A DNA stretch of 64,000 bases, taken from assembly GCF_018374135.1 (NCBI RefSeq), contig NZ_JAHAFS010000003.1, positions 62,001-126,000 of the forward strand, given 5' to 3'. Positions 51,008 through 60,582 of this stretch are shown piece after piece (position 1 is the first letter of the stretch; every line of letters starts with the position of its first letter). The stretch is from Campylobacter gracilis. Lineage in GTDB: Bacteria; Campylobacterota; Campylobacteria; Campylobacterales; Campylobacteraceae. The notes under the pieces are model-generated. The model was not told where the DNA came from, made no database searches, and was given only the letters and a program-made list of their open reading frames with translations. Both the position numbers and the translations under genes were made by a program.

Positions 51008-53929
51008 TTATGCTCTTTCTAGTCTGCAAAGACCGGCGTTAAATTCCGAAATTTGCGTATTTATGTCAAAGCCGTAGTTGGTAATCGTATTTGAGCTCTC
51101 GCCTCTGATATATGGCTTAGTACCCTCAGGATAGCGCTCGCTTAGATCCTCACCCTGAAAAATTCCCGCGAAGTTATACGGCATAACAATACGATCAGGC
51201 GTAACAGCGTGCGAATAGATACACTTGACTTTGATCTTCGTGCCTTGCGGCGAATGAATCCACATCATCTCGCCATCTTTGATACCTTTGTCAGCGGCAA
51301 GCTTAGGATTTACATGCGCAAACATCTCCGGAGTAATCGCCGAAAGATACTTGCTCGTGCGCTCAATCATGCCCGCACCGCTTAAATTTACGAGCCTTAG
51401 CGAGCTGACGATTGTAGGGAAGTCTTTGCTCCAATCCTGCTTTTTCTGCTCGGAGATAAATCTAGTAAATACGCGAAAATTTCGTTTTTGATCCGCAAAG
51501 GTCGGATATTTCTCCACCAAATCCCATCTCGGCGAGTGGATCGGTTCGCGATGCTTTGGAATTTGATCCGCAAACTGCCAAACCTTAGCTCTGGCTCTTG
51601 CATTTCCGCAAGGACAAATTCCAAACTCACGGCATTTTTTGGCGATAATGCCGCTATAATCTGTGCTCCACGTAGGCCCCATCTTGGCTTTTTCATCCTC
51701 GCTTAGCGTAATGCCTAGAACCTGCTCGATATTTGCTTTCGTAATCTCTGCGTGTCCGCCTTGAATTTTTGATCCCGGAAGTGTAATGCTCTCATCGGCT
51801 AGCTGCGAAACGCCGTCATGCTCTAAGCCAAAGCGGTTTCTAAATCCCATACCGCCGTCGGCATAAGGCTTAGTTACGTCGTAAAGAATCGGAGTGCCCG
51901 GATGTTGCGTATCCCAGCAAGGCCATGGAAGCCCGTAGTATTCGCCCTCGACCTCGCCGCCTATGCCGCGCAAAGTATCGGGATCAAATAGATGCCAGTT
52001 TTTCTGCTGTCTACGAAATCTAGCTGCGGTACGACCGTTATTACCAATACTTTGAGTATTGCGTGCAATCTCATCGGTAGCGTCGTCAGGCCAAACAAAA
52101 TCGTCTTTAACCTGCTTAAGCTCGCCATCAACGATGCCCATCTTCATGCCGCGAACGTATTCGTCATAAAAGCCGAATTTTTTCGCGAATAAAAACATTA
52201 CCTCTTGATCCTCTTTGCTCTCAAATAGCGGCTTAACGATCTGAGTTCGCCACTGACCGCTACGGTTTGTAGCGCTTAGATGACCTTCGCTTTCAAACTG
52301 CGTAGCTACCGGCAAAACATAAATTCCGTCCAGTCTGTCGTTTAGGATCGCTACTTCGTTTAAAAATGGCTCGGCGACTACCAGCATATCGATCTTACCT
52401 AATGCTTCTTGAGTCTCGCGAACGTGAGCCATAGAAGTAATTCCTGTGCCTTGCACCCAAAGAACGCGGACATTGCCACTACTTAAAACGGGCTCGTTTT
52501 TCAAAACGCCCTGCCACCATTTAGATAGCGAAAAGCCCTTTTCGTTGCGCCAATTTATCGTATCTTGCTCGATGCTCGGATCATAGTGGAAATACTCAGT
52601 AAAATTCGTACCAGGCACTTTTTCGCCCTGCTTTTCATGCGGCTGCTTAGTAGAAACGGCAAATCTTTTAATAAACTGCTCATAATCTACGCCCCAGCCC
52701 TTGCAGAAGTGCTTCCAAGCGTTATCGGCTAGCCCGTAATACGCAGGTAGGCTATCGGAGAGATTGCACATATCGGTAGCGCCCTGAACATTATCATGGC
52801 CTCTAAGGATGTTGCAGCCGCCGCCTGGCTTACCCATATTACCTAGTATGAGCTGCAAAAGAGCCAAAATTCTAGTATTTGAACTTCCGATCGAGTGCTG
52901 CGTGATACCTAGCGCCCAGCATAAAGTAGCGGGCTTTGTGGTAGCGAACATCCTCGTAAATTCTATCAGTTCCTCTTCCTTGCAGCCGGTGACATTGGCT
53001 ACCTCTTTCGGATCCCACTTCTCAGCCTCCGCCTTGATCTCCTCTACAGCGTAGGTTCTGGTTTTTATTAGCTCTTTGTCCTCCCAGCCGTTTTTAAAGA
53101 TTAGATGCAGCATTCCGTACACAAACGCTATATCGGTTCCCGGACGAATTCTAATATACATATCGGCCTTAGCTGCAGTTCTAGTAAAATTTGGATCGAC
53201 GACGACGATTTTTGCGCCATTTCTATCGCGAGCTTGAAGAGCATGCTTCATAGCTCCCACTGGATTTGCAACCGCGGAATTCGCACCTATGAAAAGGATC
53301 ATTTTAGAATTTTTCGCCATATCACCTACGTGATTAGTCATAGCTCCATAACCCCAAGTATTCGCCACACCGGCGACTGTTGCGCTATGTCAAATTCTGG
53401 CTACGTGGTCGTTGCTGTTTGTACCCCAAAAGGCTGCAAATTTTCTAAAATAATATGCCTGCTCGTTGCAAAATTTAGCCGAGCCCAAAAACACTACACT
53501 ATCTGGACCGTCCTCTTTACGGACTTGAAGCATTTTATCGCCGATTTCATCAACGGCTTGCTCCCAACTTATGCGCTCCCATTTACCGCCTACTTTTTTA
53601 AGAGGATACTTTAAGCGCATTTTGGATTTAGTAAGATCGATCTGATCGATTCCCTTACAGCAGTGACTGCCCTGCGAGATCGGGTGATCTACTGCCATAT
53701 CTTGGCGAATCCAAGTATTGGTGCTCTCATCCACTTGAGCCTCGATACCGCAGCCTACGGAACAGATCGAACATATCGTTCGCTTCATAACGGAACCTGG
53801 AAATGGGTTTTTGATCTCTTGCTCGGTAGCGGCTCTTAGCGTATTATTTTCGCCAAACGCGGCTACGCTGCTCGCTCCTAAAGCGGCGAGTTTCAAAAAC
53901 GATCTCCTTCCGATCGCATTCTCACTCAT
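51008..53929 (-). CDS. fdhA: Formate dehydrogenase major subunit, selenocysteine enzyme (Sec180)
   Basis: Molybdenum/tungsten bis-pterin formate dehydrogenase, 973 residues with UGA at 53390-53392 read as selenocysteine 180. Frame continuity is clear: before the codon ...HVARI, after it HSATVAGVANTWGYGAMTN, the universal R-[C/U]-H active-site block. It starts with a twin-arginine signal GRRSFLKLAALG, then a [4Fe-4S] motif RTICSICSVGCGIEAQ and the molybdopterin domain. A hairpin with a GGUGU loop lies 13 bases after the UGA. Formate is oxidised to CO2 in the periplasm and feeds respiration. It is preceded by a small Tat protein gene and followed by fdhB. A frameshift is excluded because only the TGA interrupts it. 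Confidence 0.95.
53362..53392 (-). promoter_or_regulatory. SECIS hairpin and UGA of fdhA
   Basis: The UGA is followed by a 13-base spacer and a TCGCC/GGCGA stem with a 5-base GGUGU loop (53362-53376). Distance and the G/U-containing loop fit bacterial SECIS elements recognised by SelB. Confidence 0.65.
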
Positions 53930-53939
53930 GAAAATTCTC

Positions 53940-54137
53940 CTAGTAAGCTACTTTATAGTATTTTTTCCACGCTTCACTCTCCCAGTAAAGCACCTCTTTT
54001 TTCGGTGATTTGCCACGAACGGTATCGCCGTAATCCTGCTCGCTTTTTGCTAGAGCCTGAGATGCGGCAACGCCCACAGCGCCTACCGCGCCGATTTTTA
54101 GAGATTTTCTAAGAAAATCTCTGCGTTTGTTCTCCAT
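53940..54137 (-). CDS. Small twin-arginine protein of the formate dehydrogenase operon
   Basis: A 65-residue protein with a twin-arginine signal (RRDFLRKSLKIGAVGAVG) and a short charged C-terminus (KKEVLYWESEAWKKYY). Small Tat proteins of this type accompany periplasmic formate dehydrogenases in Campylobacter and Shewanella (FdhX-like), possibly as an accessory subunit. It is 10 bases upstream of fdhA and is the first gene after the operon promoter. Confidence 0.75.
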   Translation of the reverse strand: MENKRRDFLRKSLKIGAVGAVGVAASQALAKSEQDYGDTVRGKSPKKEVLYWESEAWKKYYKVAY

Positions 54138-54173
54138 GGTTTTCCTTTGTGAAGAAATCGCTTTAAATCTTTT

Positions 54174-54202
54174 ATTGTAGTAACGCCTGTTACAGGATTT
54201 AA
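54174..54202 (-). promoter_or_regulatory. fdh operon promoter with palindromic operator in the spacer
   Basis: On the minus strand a TACAAT -10 (54174-54179) follows a TTAAAT -35-like element (54197-54202) with a 17-base spacer. The spacer contains the palindrome GTAAC-AGGC-GTTAC (54180-54193). TAAC-N4-GTTA is the core of the site bound by the CRP/FNR-family regulator NssR in C. jejuni, so a repressor or CRP/FNR-type operator is likely. A second TATAAT lies upstream near 54213. Confidence 0.5.
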
Positions 54203-54306
54203 GTCTAATGAATTATAACGAAAAGGCAGTGAGATGGAAATTAAATTTTAAGTTACTTTTTAAATTTTATTTAAAATTCAAAATATAAAGTTCTAACTAA
54301 AAAACT

Positions 54307-54331
54307 ACTCGCAAAACTAGGGTTTGCGAGT
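54307..54331 (-). terminator. Terminator of the chaperone gene
   Basis: Nine-base arms ACTCGCAAA/TTTGCGAGT around a 7-base loop, followed on the minus strand by AGTTTTTTAG. It separates the ferredoxin-chaperone unit from the fdh operon promoter. Confidence 0.75.
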
Positions 54332-54389
54332 TTAAAATTTAACCGAAACTCTGCTTTTGCGTTAAGATTTTGGTTAAAAATTTTATTTA

Positions 54390-55259
54390 TCAATCCAGAT
54401 TAAAAATATCTTCCGGATTGGTAAATCTATTTTGATAGCCGCCTTTTTTGATCGCTTCTTTAACGACGCTACGATCTTTCTTTTGCGGAGCAGCAAGCGC
54501 TAAAAGCGAACGCTCAAGCGCAAAAAAGCTTTTCATTAGTGCGCCTAATGATTTGAAAAAATCCGCCCGCACATGCCCACACAAAAGCTCGCTAAACTCA
54601 TCCACAAAGCTATTGGTGACATTCGTAAAAAGCTCTAACGCCAGCGCTTCGCCGTCTTGCGCGCCGATGAAATTTTTAGCGCATTGCGAATTCGCAGCAT
54701 TTTTACCATTCTGCGGGCCTGTAAAATTTTTACTGTCCTGCGAACCTACAGAATTTTTACCATCTTGCACTATCAAGCTCGCGCTATTCGTAGAATTTTG
54801 CTCGTTTGCCGCGGAATTTTGTCCGTTTAAAACCGCACTGTGTTTTGCAGCCGCGTCGCGCAGCAGAGTCGAATGCAGGTAAAAAATAAATCCCACATAA
54901 TCCTCGCACTCTTTGCAAAGCTCCATATTGCGGCGAAATTTACTCTTTTTTAGCACGTCGATTACCGCGACACGCATACGCCCGTCGTCGCGTCCTTCGT
55001 CGTAGAAGCTCGCGCTCATCGGCACGTTGGCGTATGAAAAATCAAAAAGCACGGAATTTTGCTCGCTTTTAAACGCTGCGAAGTCGAATTTCGCCAAATT
55101 TTGAAATTCCGCCTCATCGCTAGACACGATGGGCGAGCCTTTTAAAAACTCCAGCTGCTCCTTCCAGCGCTTAAATTTCGCATCCGTTTCATAGAAAAAA
55201 AACGGAATTGCAAAAAATTCGTAGTAGTAGCTTCTTGCTTGAAGTAGATTTGCATCCAT
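54390..55259 (-). CDS. TorD-family chaperone for formate dehydrogenase, with 27-base tandem repeat
   Basis: A 289-residue helical protein of the TorD/DmsD family, which binds Tat signal peptides and helps cofactor insertion in molybdoenzymes such as FdhA. Family-like regions are ARSYYYEFFAIPFFFY, MSASFYDEGRD and the C-terminal TNPEDIFNLD. Between about residues 140 and 203 it has an insert with four exact-period nine-residue units (QDGKNSVGS, QDSKNFTGP, QNGKNAANS, QCAKNFIGA) encoded by a 27-base tandem repeat at 54660-54767. Its start overlaps the ferredoxin stop (TAATG). The insert is unusual for the family. Confidence 0.75.
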   Translation of the reverse strand: MDANLLQARSYYYEFFAIPFFFYETDAKFKRWKEQLEFLKGSPIVSSDEAEFQNLAKFDFAAFKSEQNSVLFDFSYANVPMSASFYDEGRDDGRMRVAVIDVLKKSKFRRNMELCKECEDYVGFIFYLHSTLLRDAAAKHSAVLNGQNSAANEQNSTNSASLIVQDGKNSVGSQDSKNFTGPQNGKNAANSQCAKNFIGAQDGEALALELFTNVTNSFVDEFSELLCGHVRADFFKSLGALMKSFFALERSLLALAAPQKKDRSVVKEAIKKGGYQNRFTNPEDIFNLD

Positions 55260-56941
55260 TACATTGCCCCTTTTCTAGCATCTTCTATCTGCTTTTTTAT
55301 CATTATTTTCGCCTTGCAATCGCCGCAGCAAAAAAGCGTCTTCATCTTCTCAGGCTCGTTTGCAAAATGCGCGCCCATCATATCCGCGATCTTCATCACG
55401 GCTTTGCTAGTCGCAAATTCCTTACCGCACTCGATGCATTTAAAAAGCTCGTCTTTGGCTAGCATTTTGTAATTAAAAAATCCCGGCTCAAGCTCCACGC
55501 CGCAAGGCTTAAGCTCGATCGTATCCTTTTCGGCGCAGCTTAGCACGCAGTAGTTGCACGTCGTGCAAAGCGAAGCGTTGAGCTTAATCGAATTGTCACT
55601 GTTGTCGGCATACAACGCGCCGGTATTACAGGCGCCCACGCAGCTAAGGCAGAGCGTGCAGCTTGCTTCGTTTATACTTACTTTGCCAAATTTTAGCAAC
55701 TCTCCGCTTTTTACGGCGCCAAAGCTGCCCTCGCCCACCATCGCGCTTACACGTTTGGAAAAAATTTCTTTCTTGCTAAGACCCTGCTCGTTTAAGCTAA
55801 ACGCCCAGGGCTGAGAGCTTTGCGCCCGCTTTAACGCCTCTTGCAGCTCGGTTAAATTTCGCGCTAAAAATACTGCGTCCTTGCCATAGATCGCGCGCGA
55901 AATTCCATTGGTAAGCTCCACCGCTTCGCGCGTGCCCTCGCCCACGTCTGCGCCGTAAACGATCACACTCGAGCCGCTTTCTTGCATCGCGCTTAGTAAA
56001 TTTACCTCATCTATTTGCTTGCTTCCGAAAATTCCAAACGGCAGCGCGCCGCACGGAAGCTGCACTGCGGGTGCGGACGCGATTTCGCTCTCTGCGATGA
56101 GAAGCGGAATTTTGCCTGCATAGAGCTTTGCGATCTCGCCAAATACGCTTTGGGGCAGCTTGGCAAATTTCAGCGCGCCGCTGGGGCAGACACTTACGCA
56201 CGCGCCGCAACCGACGCAGTCGATGTGCGAAAATACTAGCTCGCGCTTTTCGTCATTTTTCAAAATCGCGACTGTGGGGCAAACCTCTGCGCACGGCGCA
56301 CGCAGCTCATTTCGCCTGCCTTGATACTGACAGATCGCAGGATCGAAGATCGTGGAATTCTTATAACGATAAACCGGGCTTTTGGAATTTAAAATTTCTA
56401 AAATTTCATCGTCTTTTAGCCCCGAAATCTCGTAGCAGCCGCTTTGTCGTAGCTGATAGGGCGCTGCACCGCTAATCAAGAAAAAATCTGCCTCAGTCTC
56501 AACCTCATCCCGCTCGCTTAAAATCGTAACTGTAAGATCGCCGATCTCGCCATAGACAAACTTAATCTCGGCTCTGCTTAACGCGATCACCTTAAATCCG
56601 TGCTGCCTAAGTAGCCCCACAAGCCCCTCTCGCGGCTCATCACAGGCGAGAATTACGTTTTTGCCGACGGGCTTTTGATAGTCGCTATCTAGCGCGCCGT
56701 CGAAGGCGATATCCTTGGCGCGATACAAAATATCTACGTTTTTAGCGATTTGCAGCGGCTCATCTGCGGAATTTTCTATATAAAAATTTATCTCGGGCGC
56801 ATAAATTTGCGCTTTTAATTTCGGTGAATTGGCGACGATAAATTCCTCATTTTTTGCCTCCTCTTCATCGTCGTAAATTTCGATATCATCGCTTAAGACG
56901 ACATCTTTTAGCCCCGCGGCGTAAAATCCATGTTCTTTCAT
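55259..56941 (-). CDS. Polyferredoxin, multiple [4Fe-4S] clusters
   Basis: A 560-residue protein. Cysteine motifs of [4Fe-4S] clusters occur at about 238-252 (HIDCVGCGACVSVCP), 424-436 (ASCTLCLSCVGAC) and 454-466 (SLCTTCNYCVLSC), with a further APCAEVCPT near 220 and a C-terminal KCIECGKEF/FCCGDCKAK pair that may bind zinc or iron. No signal peptide, so it is cytoplasmic. Related genes flank fdh clusters in Campylobacter, probably as accessory or electron-transfer proteins. It overlaps the chaperone gene by one base and diverges from selA. Confidence 0.75.
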   Translation of the reverse strand: MKEHGFYAAGLKDVVLSDDIEIYDDEEEAKNEEFIVANSPKLKAQIYAPEINFYIENSADEPLQIAKNVDILYRAKDIAFDGALDSDYQKPVGKNVILACDEPREGLVGLLRQHGFKVIALSRAEIKFVYGEIGDLTVTILSERDEVETEADFFLISGAAPYQLRQSGCYEISGLKDDEILEILNSKSPVYRYKNSTIFDPAICQYQGRRNELRAPCAEVCPTVAILKNDEKRELVFSHIDCVGCGACVSVCPSGALKFAKLPQSVFGEIAKLYAGKIPLLIAESEIASAPAVQLPCGALPFGIFGSKQIDEVNLLSAMQESGSSVIVYGADVGEGTREAVELTNGISRAIYGKDAVFLARNLTELQEALKRAQSSQPWAFSLNEQGLSKKEIFSKRVSAMVGEGSFGAVKSGELLKFGKVSINEASCTLCLSCVGACNTGALYADNSDNSIKLNASLCTTCNYCVLSCAEKDTIELKPCGVELEPGFFNYKMLAKDELFKCIECGKEFATSKAVMKIADMMGAHFANEPEKMKTLFCCGDCKAKIMIKKQIEDARKGAM

Positions 56942-57107
56942 AATCTATCCTAAATTGATAATTAGGCGGGTTTTACTCTTATTTTCTAAACAGCTTTTAA
57001 ATTCTGCACTTAAAGTAAATCGAATTTAAATTAATAATTCTATAGATAAAGCAAAATCAAAGCTTTAAATGATAAAATCGCCTAAATTTTAAGGCATCGG
57101 GGTCGCA

Positions 57108-58718
57108 ATGCAACGAATCAAACTACCAAAAATCGATAAAATCGCAAACGCGCAGGAGTTTCAACACTGCCTCCGCCCGCAAATCATCAAAATCGCGCAA
57201 GAGCTCATCGAAGAGGCACGCGAAAAGGCGCTGCAAGGAGGCGAGCTCGCAAGCGAAAGAGAGATCATCGCGCGCATAAAATCGCGCTACGAAAAATTTC
57301 AAAGCTTATGCCTTAAGCCACTCATCAACGCAACCGGCGTCGTGCTGCACACAAACCTCGGCCGCAGCGTCATCAGCGCCGAAATTTTAACCCGCGCGCA
57401 AAAGATCATCATCTCGTATTCAAATTTAGAATACGACCTATCCGAGGGCACGCGCGGCAACAGATACGACTACATAGCGCTTTTGTGCAGCGAGCTCTTC
57501 GGCGCGCAGGACGCGCTCGTGGTCAATAACAACGCTGCGGCGGTATTTTTGGTGCTAAATACCTTCGCGCGCGGACGCGAAGCCGTGGTAAGCCGCGGCG
57601 AGCTAGTCGAGATCGGAGGGAGCTTTCGAGTAAGCGAAGTGATGGCAAACTCTGGCGCAAAGCTCACAGAGATCGGCACTACGAACAAAACCAAGCTAGA
57701 CGATTACGAAGAAGCGATCAATGAAAACACGGCGATCTTGATGAAGGTACACCGCTCAAATTTTAAAATTTCGGGTTTCAGCTCGAGCGTAAGCGCTGCG
57801 GAAGTTGCGGCTTTAGCGCGAAAAGCGACGCGCAAAAAAGAGGAATTTTTAGCGCTTAGAGCGGCAAATTTTAAAAATTTAGAAAATCTTTGCGGCGGCT
57901 CGTCGGATGCGACGGGCGAAATTTTAAATTCCGCGCCGAATAGTTTAAACTTAGCGGATAGTTCTGCGAATGCTCTAAATTTAAATAGCGGCGAGCCGTC
58001 CAAAAGGAGCGAGTGCTTTCATGAAGAGGGAGAGAGCGAAATTCCCGCTAAAGCTTCTAAAATTGCTCCTACAAAATTTAGCATGAAAAAAGCGGAAAGC
58101 TTTAACGAGATCATCGATTACTACGATCTTGGAAGCGGCTACGCGAGCGAGCTGGGATTTGGGCTAGGCAAAAGCGAGCCATCTATTTTTGAGCTTTTAA
58201 AAAGCGGCGTGCGGCTGCTTAGCTTCAGCGGCGACAAGCTTTTCGGCTCCGTGCAGTGCGGCATCATCTTAGGGGATCGCGAGCTCATCGCGCGCCTACG
58301 CAAAAACCAGCTACTGCGAATGCTGCGCGTGGACAAGATCACGCTAAGTCTGCTTGCCGAGACGATCAAGGCGTATATAAATAAAGAATTTCACCTCATC
58401 ACGACGATAGATCAGATCCATCTGAGCCTGGACGAGCTGCGTGAGCGAGCGGAGCTAGTGCAATCTCGCATCGACGTAAAATCGCAGATCGTGCCTACTA
58501 CCACCTTCGTAGGCGGCGGCACGATGCCCGGCGCCTCCTATCCCAGCGTCGCGCTTGCGATCTTAGATGGCGCAGATCCGCAGAGCACGCAGGCAAAATT
58601 TCGCGCTGCGGGCATAATCGGGCGGATCGAGCAGGACAGATTTTTGCTCGATTTCAGATCGATTTTAAAAAGCGACTTGCAAGATTTAATAAAAAAGATC
58701 GGAGAAATTTATGAATAG
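57108..58718 (+). CDS. selA: Selenocysteine synthase, with large low-complexity insert
   Basis: PLP enzyme that turns Ser-tRNA-Sec into Sec-tRNA-Sec with selenophosphate. The N-terminus has NATGVVLHTNLGRS and NNNAAAVFLVLNTFA; the PLP lysine is Lys377 in FSGDKLFG. The protein is 536 residues, versus about 450 normally, owing to an insert of about 95 residues between VAALAR (about 236) and IIDYYDLGSGY (335). The insert is rich in Asn, Ser and Leu and its DNA has many AAATTT/GAAATT words. It overlaps selB by eight bases, so the two are coupled. Confidence 0.92.
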   Translation: MQRIKLPKIDKIANAQEFQHCLRPQIIKIAQELIEEAREKALQGGELASEREIIARIKSRYEKFQSLCLKPLINATGVVLHTNLGRSVISAEILTRAQKIIISYSNLEYDLSEGTRGNRYDYIALLCSELFGAQDALVVNNNAAAVFLVLNTFARGREAVVSRGELVEIGGSFRVSEVMANSGAKLTEIGTTNKTKLDDYEEAINENTAILMKVHRSNFKISGFSSSVSAAEVAALARKATRKKEEFLALRAANFKNLENLCGGSSDATGEILNSAPNSLNLADSSANALNLNSGEPSKRSECFHEEGESEIPAKASKIAPTKFSMKKAESFNEIIDYYDLGSGYASELGFGLGKSEPSIFELLKSGVRLLSFSGDKLFGSVQCGIILGDRELIARLRKNQLLRMLRVDKITLSLLAETIKAYINKEFHLITTIDQIHLSLDELRERAELVQSRIDVKSQIVPTTTFVGGGTMPGASYPSVALAILDGADPQSTQAKFRAAGIIGRIEQDRFLLDFRSILKSDLQDLIKKIGEIYE

Positions 58719-60531
58719 CGTAATCATCGGCACCGCAGGCCATATCGATCACGGAAAAACCGCGTTAATCAAGGCGCTAAACGGCTTTGAGGGAGACCGA
58801 ATGCCGAGCGAAAAGCAGCGCGGCATCACGATCGATCTTAGCTTTTCGCATCTGCGCTCGGGAGACACCAACGTCGCTTTCATCGACGTTCCGGGGCATG
58901 AAAATCTAGTAAAGACGATGATTAGCGGCGCGTATGCCTTCGACGCTGCGATGCTAGTAGTCGCCGCGGACGACGGGCTGATGCCGCAAAGCCGCGAGCA
59001 TATTCAAATTTTATCGCTGCTCGGGGTAAAAAGCGTGATCTTGTGTATCAGCAAGTGCGATCTTGCTGACGACGCGCGAAGATCCGAGGTCGCGGCACAG
59101 TGCAGGGAATACATCTGCAAATTTAAAAATTTGCAAATTTTAAACACCTTTTTTATCAGTATCAAAGATCCCGCAAGCATCGCCGAGCTGAAAAACTATC
59201 TCTTTAATATCAAGCCTGCGCAGCGTCAAGGAGGCGGCGTGGTGCACTACTACATCGACCGCGTCTTTTCGCTTAAGGGGCTTGGCACCATCGTAACGGG
59301 CAGCCTCATTAACGGCGCTATTTCAAAAGGCGAGAAGCTTTATAACTGCGATCTGGGCAAAGCTTTTAACGTCAAAAGCGTGCAGATCCACGATGAGGAT
59401 ACGCCGCTTGCGCAGGCTCCAAACCGCGTCGCACTGAGTTTAGATGCCAAAACGAGTGAGCTACAAAAGGGGCAAATCCTAAGCAAAAAAGGCTTTTTTC
59501 GCGGCTTTAATGAAGCCGACTGCACCTTTAGCGGCGAAATTTCACACAACCAAGACGTGCTGTTTTGCGTAGGAAGCAAGCAAAGCGCAGCAAAAGCGCT
59601 CATTTTAAAAGAACTTCCTAGCGGCGAGAAGCTCGTGAGCTTTAAATTTGACAAAACGATGTTTTTGAAATTCGGCGAGCCATTCGTCTGCTTGTCAAAC
59701 TCGCGCGTAATCGGCGGCGGGCGCGTGCTAAACGCCGTAGTCGAGCCGCTAAAAAAGCAGAGCAAAGCCGTGCTTCTAACCGCGCTTTTGAAGCGAAATT
59801 TCGCCGAAGCGTTTAAAATTTTAAGTCTCTTTCACAAGCATGGATTCGGACTATTTTCGGCGTATCAGCGCTTCGGGATGGAGTACGACGAAGCGATAAA
59901 GATCGCGCGCGGCATAGAAGGGACGTATTTTGACGAAGCAAATTTATGCGTTTACGATCTAAGCGCGATCGAGGACGTAAAAAGCCTCATAAAATTTATC
60001 GTCTCAAAAAACGACTACGCGATCTTTTCGCCCGCCTCGATCGCCCTAAAGCTCTCGTGGGCCAGCGAGGAGCTCGCCGCGCGCGCGCTTAGCGAGCTTG
60101 AGCGGGGCGGCATCGTCTCCAAAAAGGGCGGAGTTTACGTAAAATCGGGTATGGATTTTGACGCGCTCAAACAGAGCCTGGAGAGTAAAATTTTTGATCT
60201 CATCAAAAAGGGCGGCATAGCGCCTCTCGCGCCGTATAACGTTTATGACGAGCTGGAGATTGACCGCAGTAGCGGCGATGACGCGCTAAAGAAGCTGACC
60301 TACGCCAAAAAGGTCGTCCGTCTCGCACACAATCTCTTCGTCGAGGCTGAAAATTTAGCCCTGGCGATCAAACGCCTCTACGCAATCATCGAAAAAGATG
60401 GCTTCGTAAACGTCACGAACGCCAAAGAGGAGCTTGGGCTTAGCAGGAAATTCGTCATCTGCTATCTCGAATACCTAGATAAAATGGGAAATATCGTGAC
60501 GATCGACAATAAACGCTATTTGAAAAAGTAA
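58711..60531 (+). CDS. selB: Selenocysteine-specific elongation factor
   Basis: GTPase that delivers Sec-tRNA to UGA codons next to a SECIS hairpin. The 606-residue protein has the EF-Tu-like domains with GHIDHGKT (G1), DVPGHE (G3) and ISKCDLAD (G4), and the winged-helix C-terminus (about 370-606) that binds the hairpin RNA. The length is normal. It follows selA with overlapping ends and precedes the CPFC thiol-disulfide gene by 52 bases. Confidence 0.94.
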   Translation: MNSVIIGTAGHIDHGKTALIKALNGFEGDRMPSEKQRGITIDLSFSHLRSGDTNVAFIDVPGHENLVKTMISGAYAFDAAMLVVAADDGLMPQSREHIQILSLLGVKSVILCISKCDLADDARRSEVAAQCREYICKFKNLQILNTFFISIKDPASIAELKNYLFNIKPAQRQGGGVVHYYIDRVFSLKGLGTIVTGSLINGAISKGEKLYNCDLGKAFNVKSVQIHDEDTPLAQAPNRVALSLDAKTSELQKGQILSKKGFFRGFNEADCTFSGEISHNQDVLFCVGSKQSAAKALILKELPSGEKLVSFKFDKTMFLKFGEPFVCLSNSRVIGGGRVLNAVVEPLKKQSKAVLLTALLKRNFAEAFKILSLFHKHGFGLFSAYQRFGMEYDEAIKIARGIEGTYFDEANLCVYDLSAIEDVKSLIKFIVSKNDYAIFSPASIALKLSWASEELAARALSELERGGIVSKKGGVYVKSGMDFDALKQSLESKIFDLIKKGGIAPLAPYNVYDELEIDRSSGDDALKKLTYAKKVVRLAHNLFVEAENLALAIKRLYAIIEKDGFVNVTNAKEELGLSRKFVICYLEYLDKMGNIVTIDNKRYLKK

Positions 60532-60582
60532 AAATTTAAAATTTTGCACTACAATGCGCGGAATTTTTTGCAAAGGAAAAAA

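Noticed and set aside
53386..53395. fdhA as two genes or a frameshift
   Set aside because: Only a TGA interrupts a single frame, and the active-site motif continues across it, as in known Sec formate dehydrogenases.
56942..57107. A selenocysteine tRNA (selC) near selAB
   Set aside because: I looked in this gap and other gaps for a long-arm tRNA with TCA anticodon and found none; selC must be elsewhere.
60544..60582. Upstream TTG start for the CPFC thiol-disulfide protein
   Set aside because: The signal peptide begins at the ATG 60583, which has a ribosome site directly before it.
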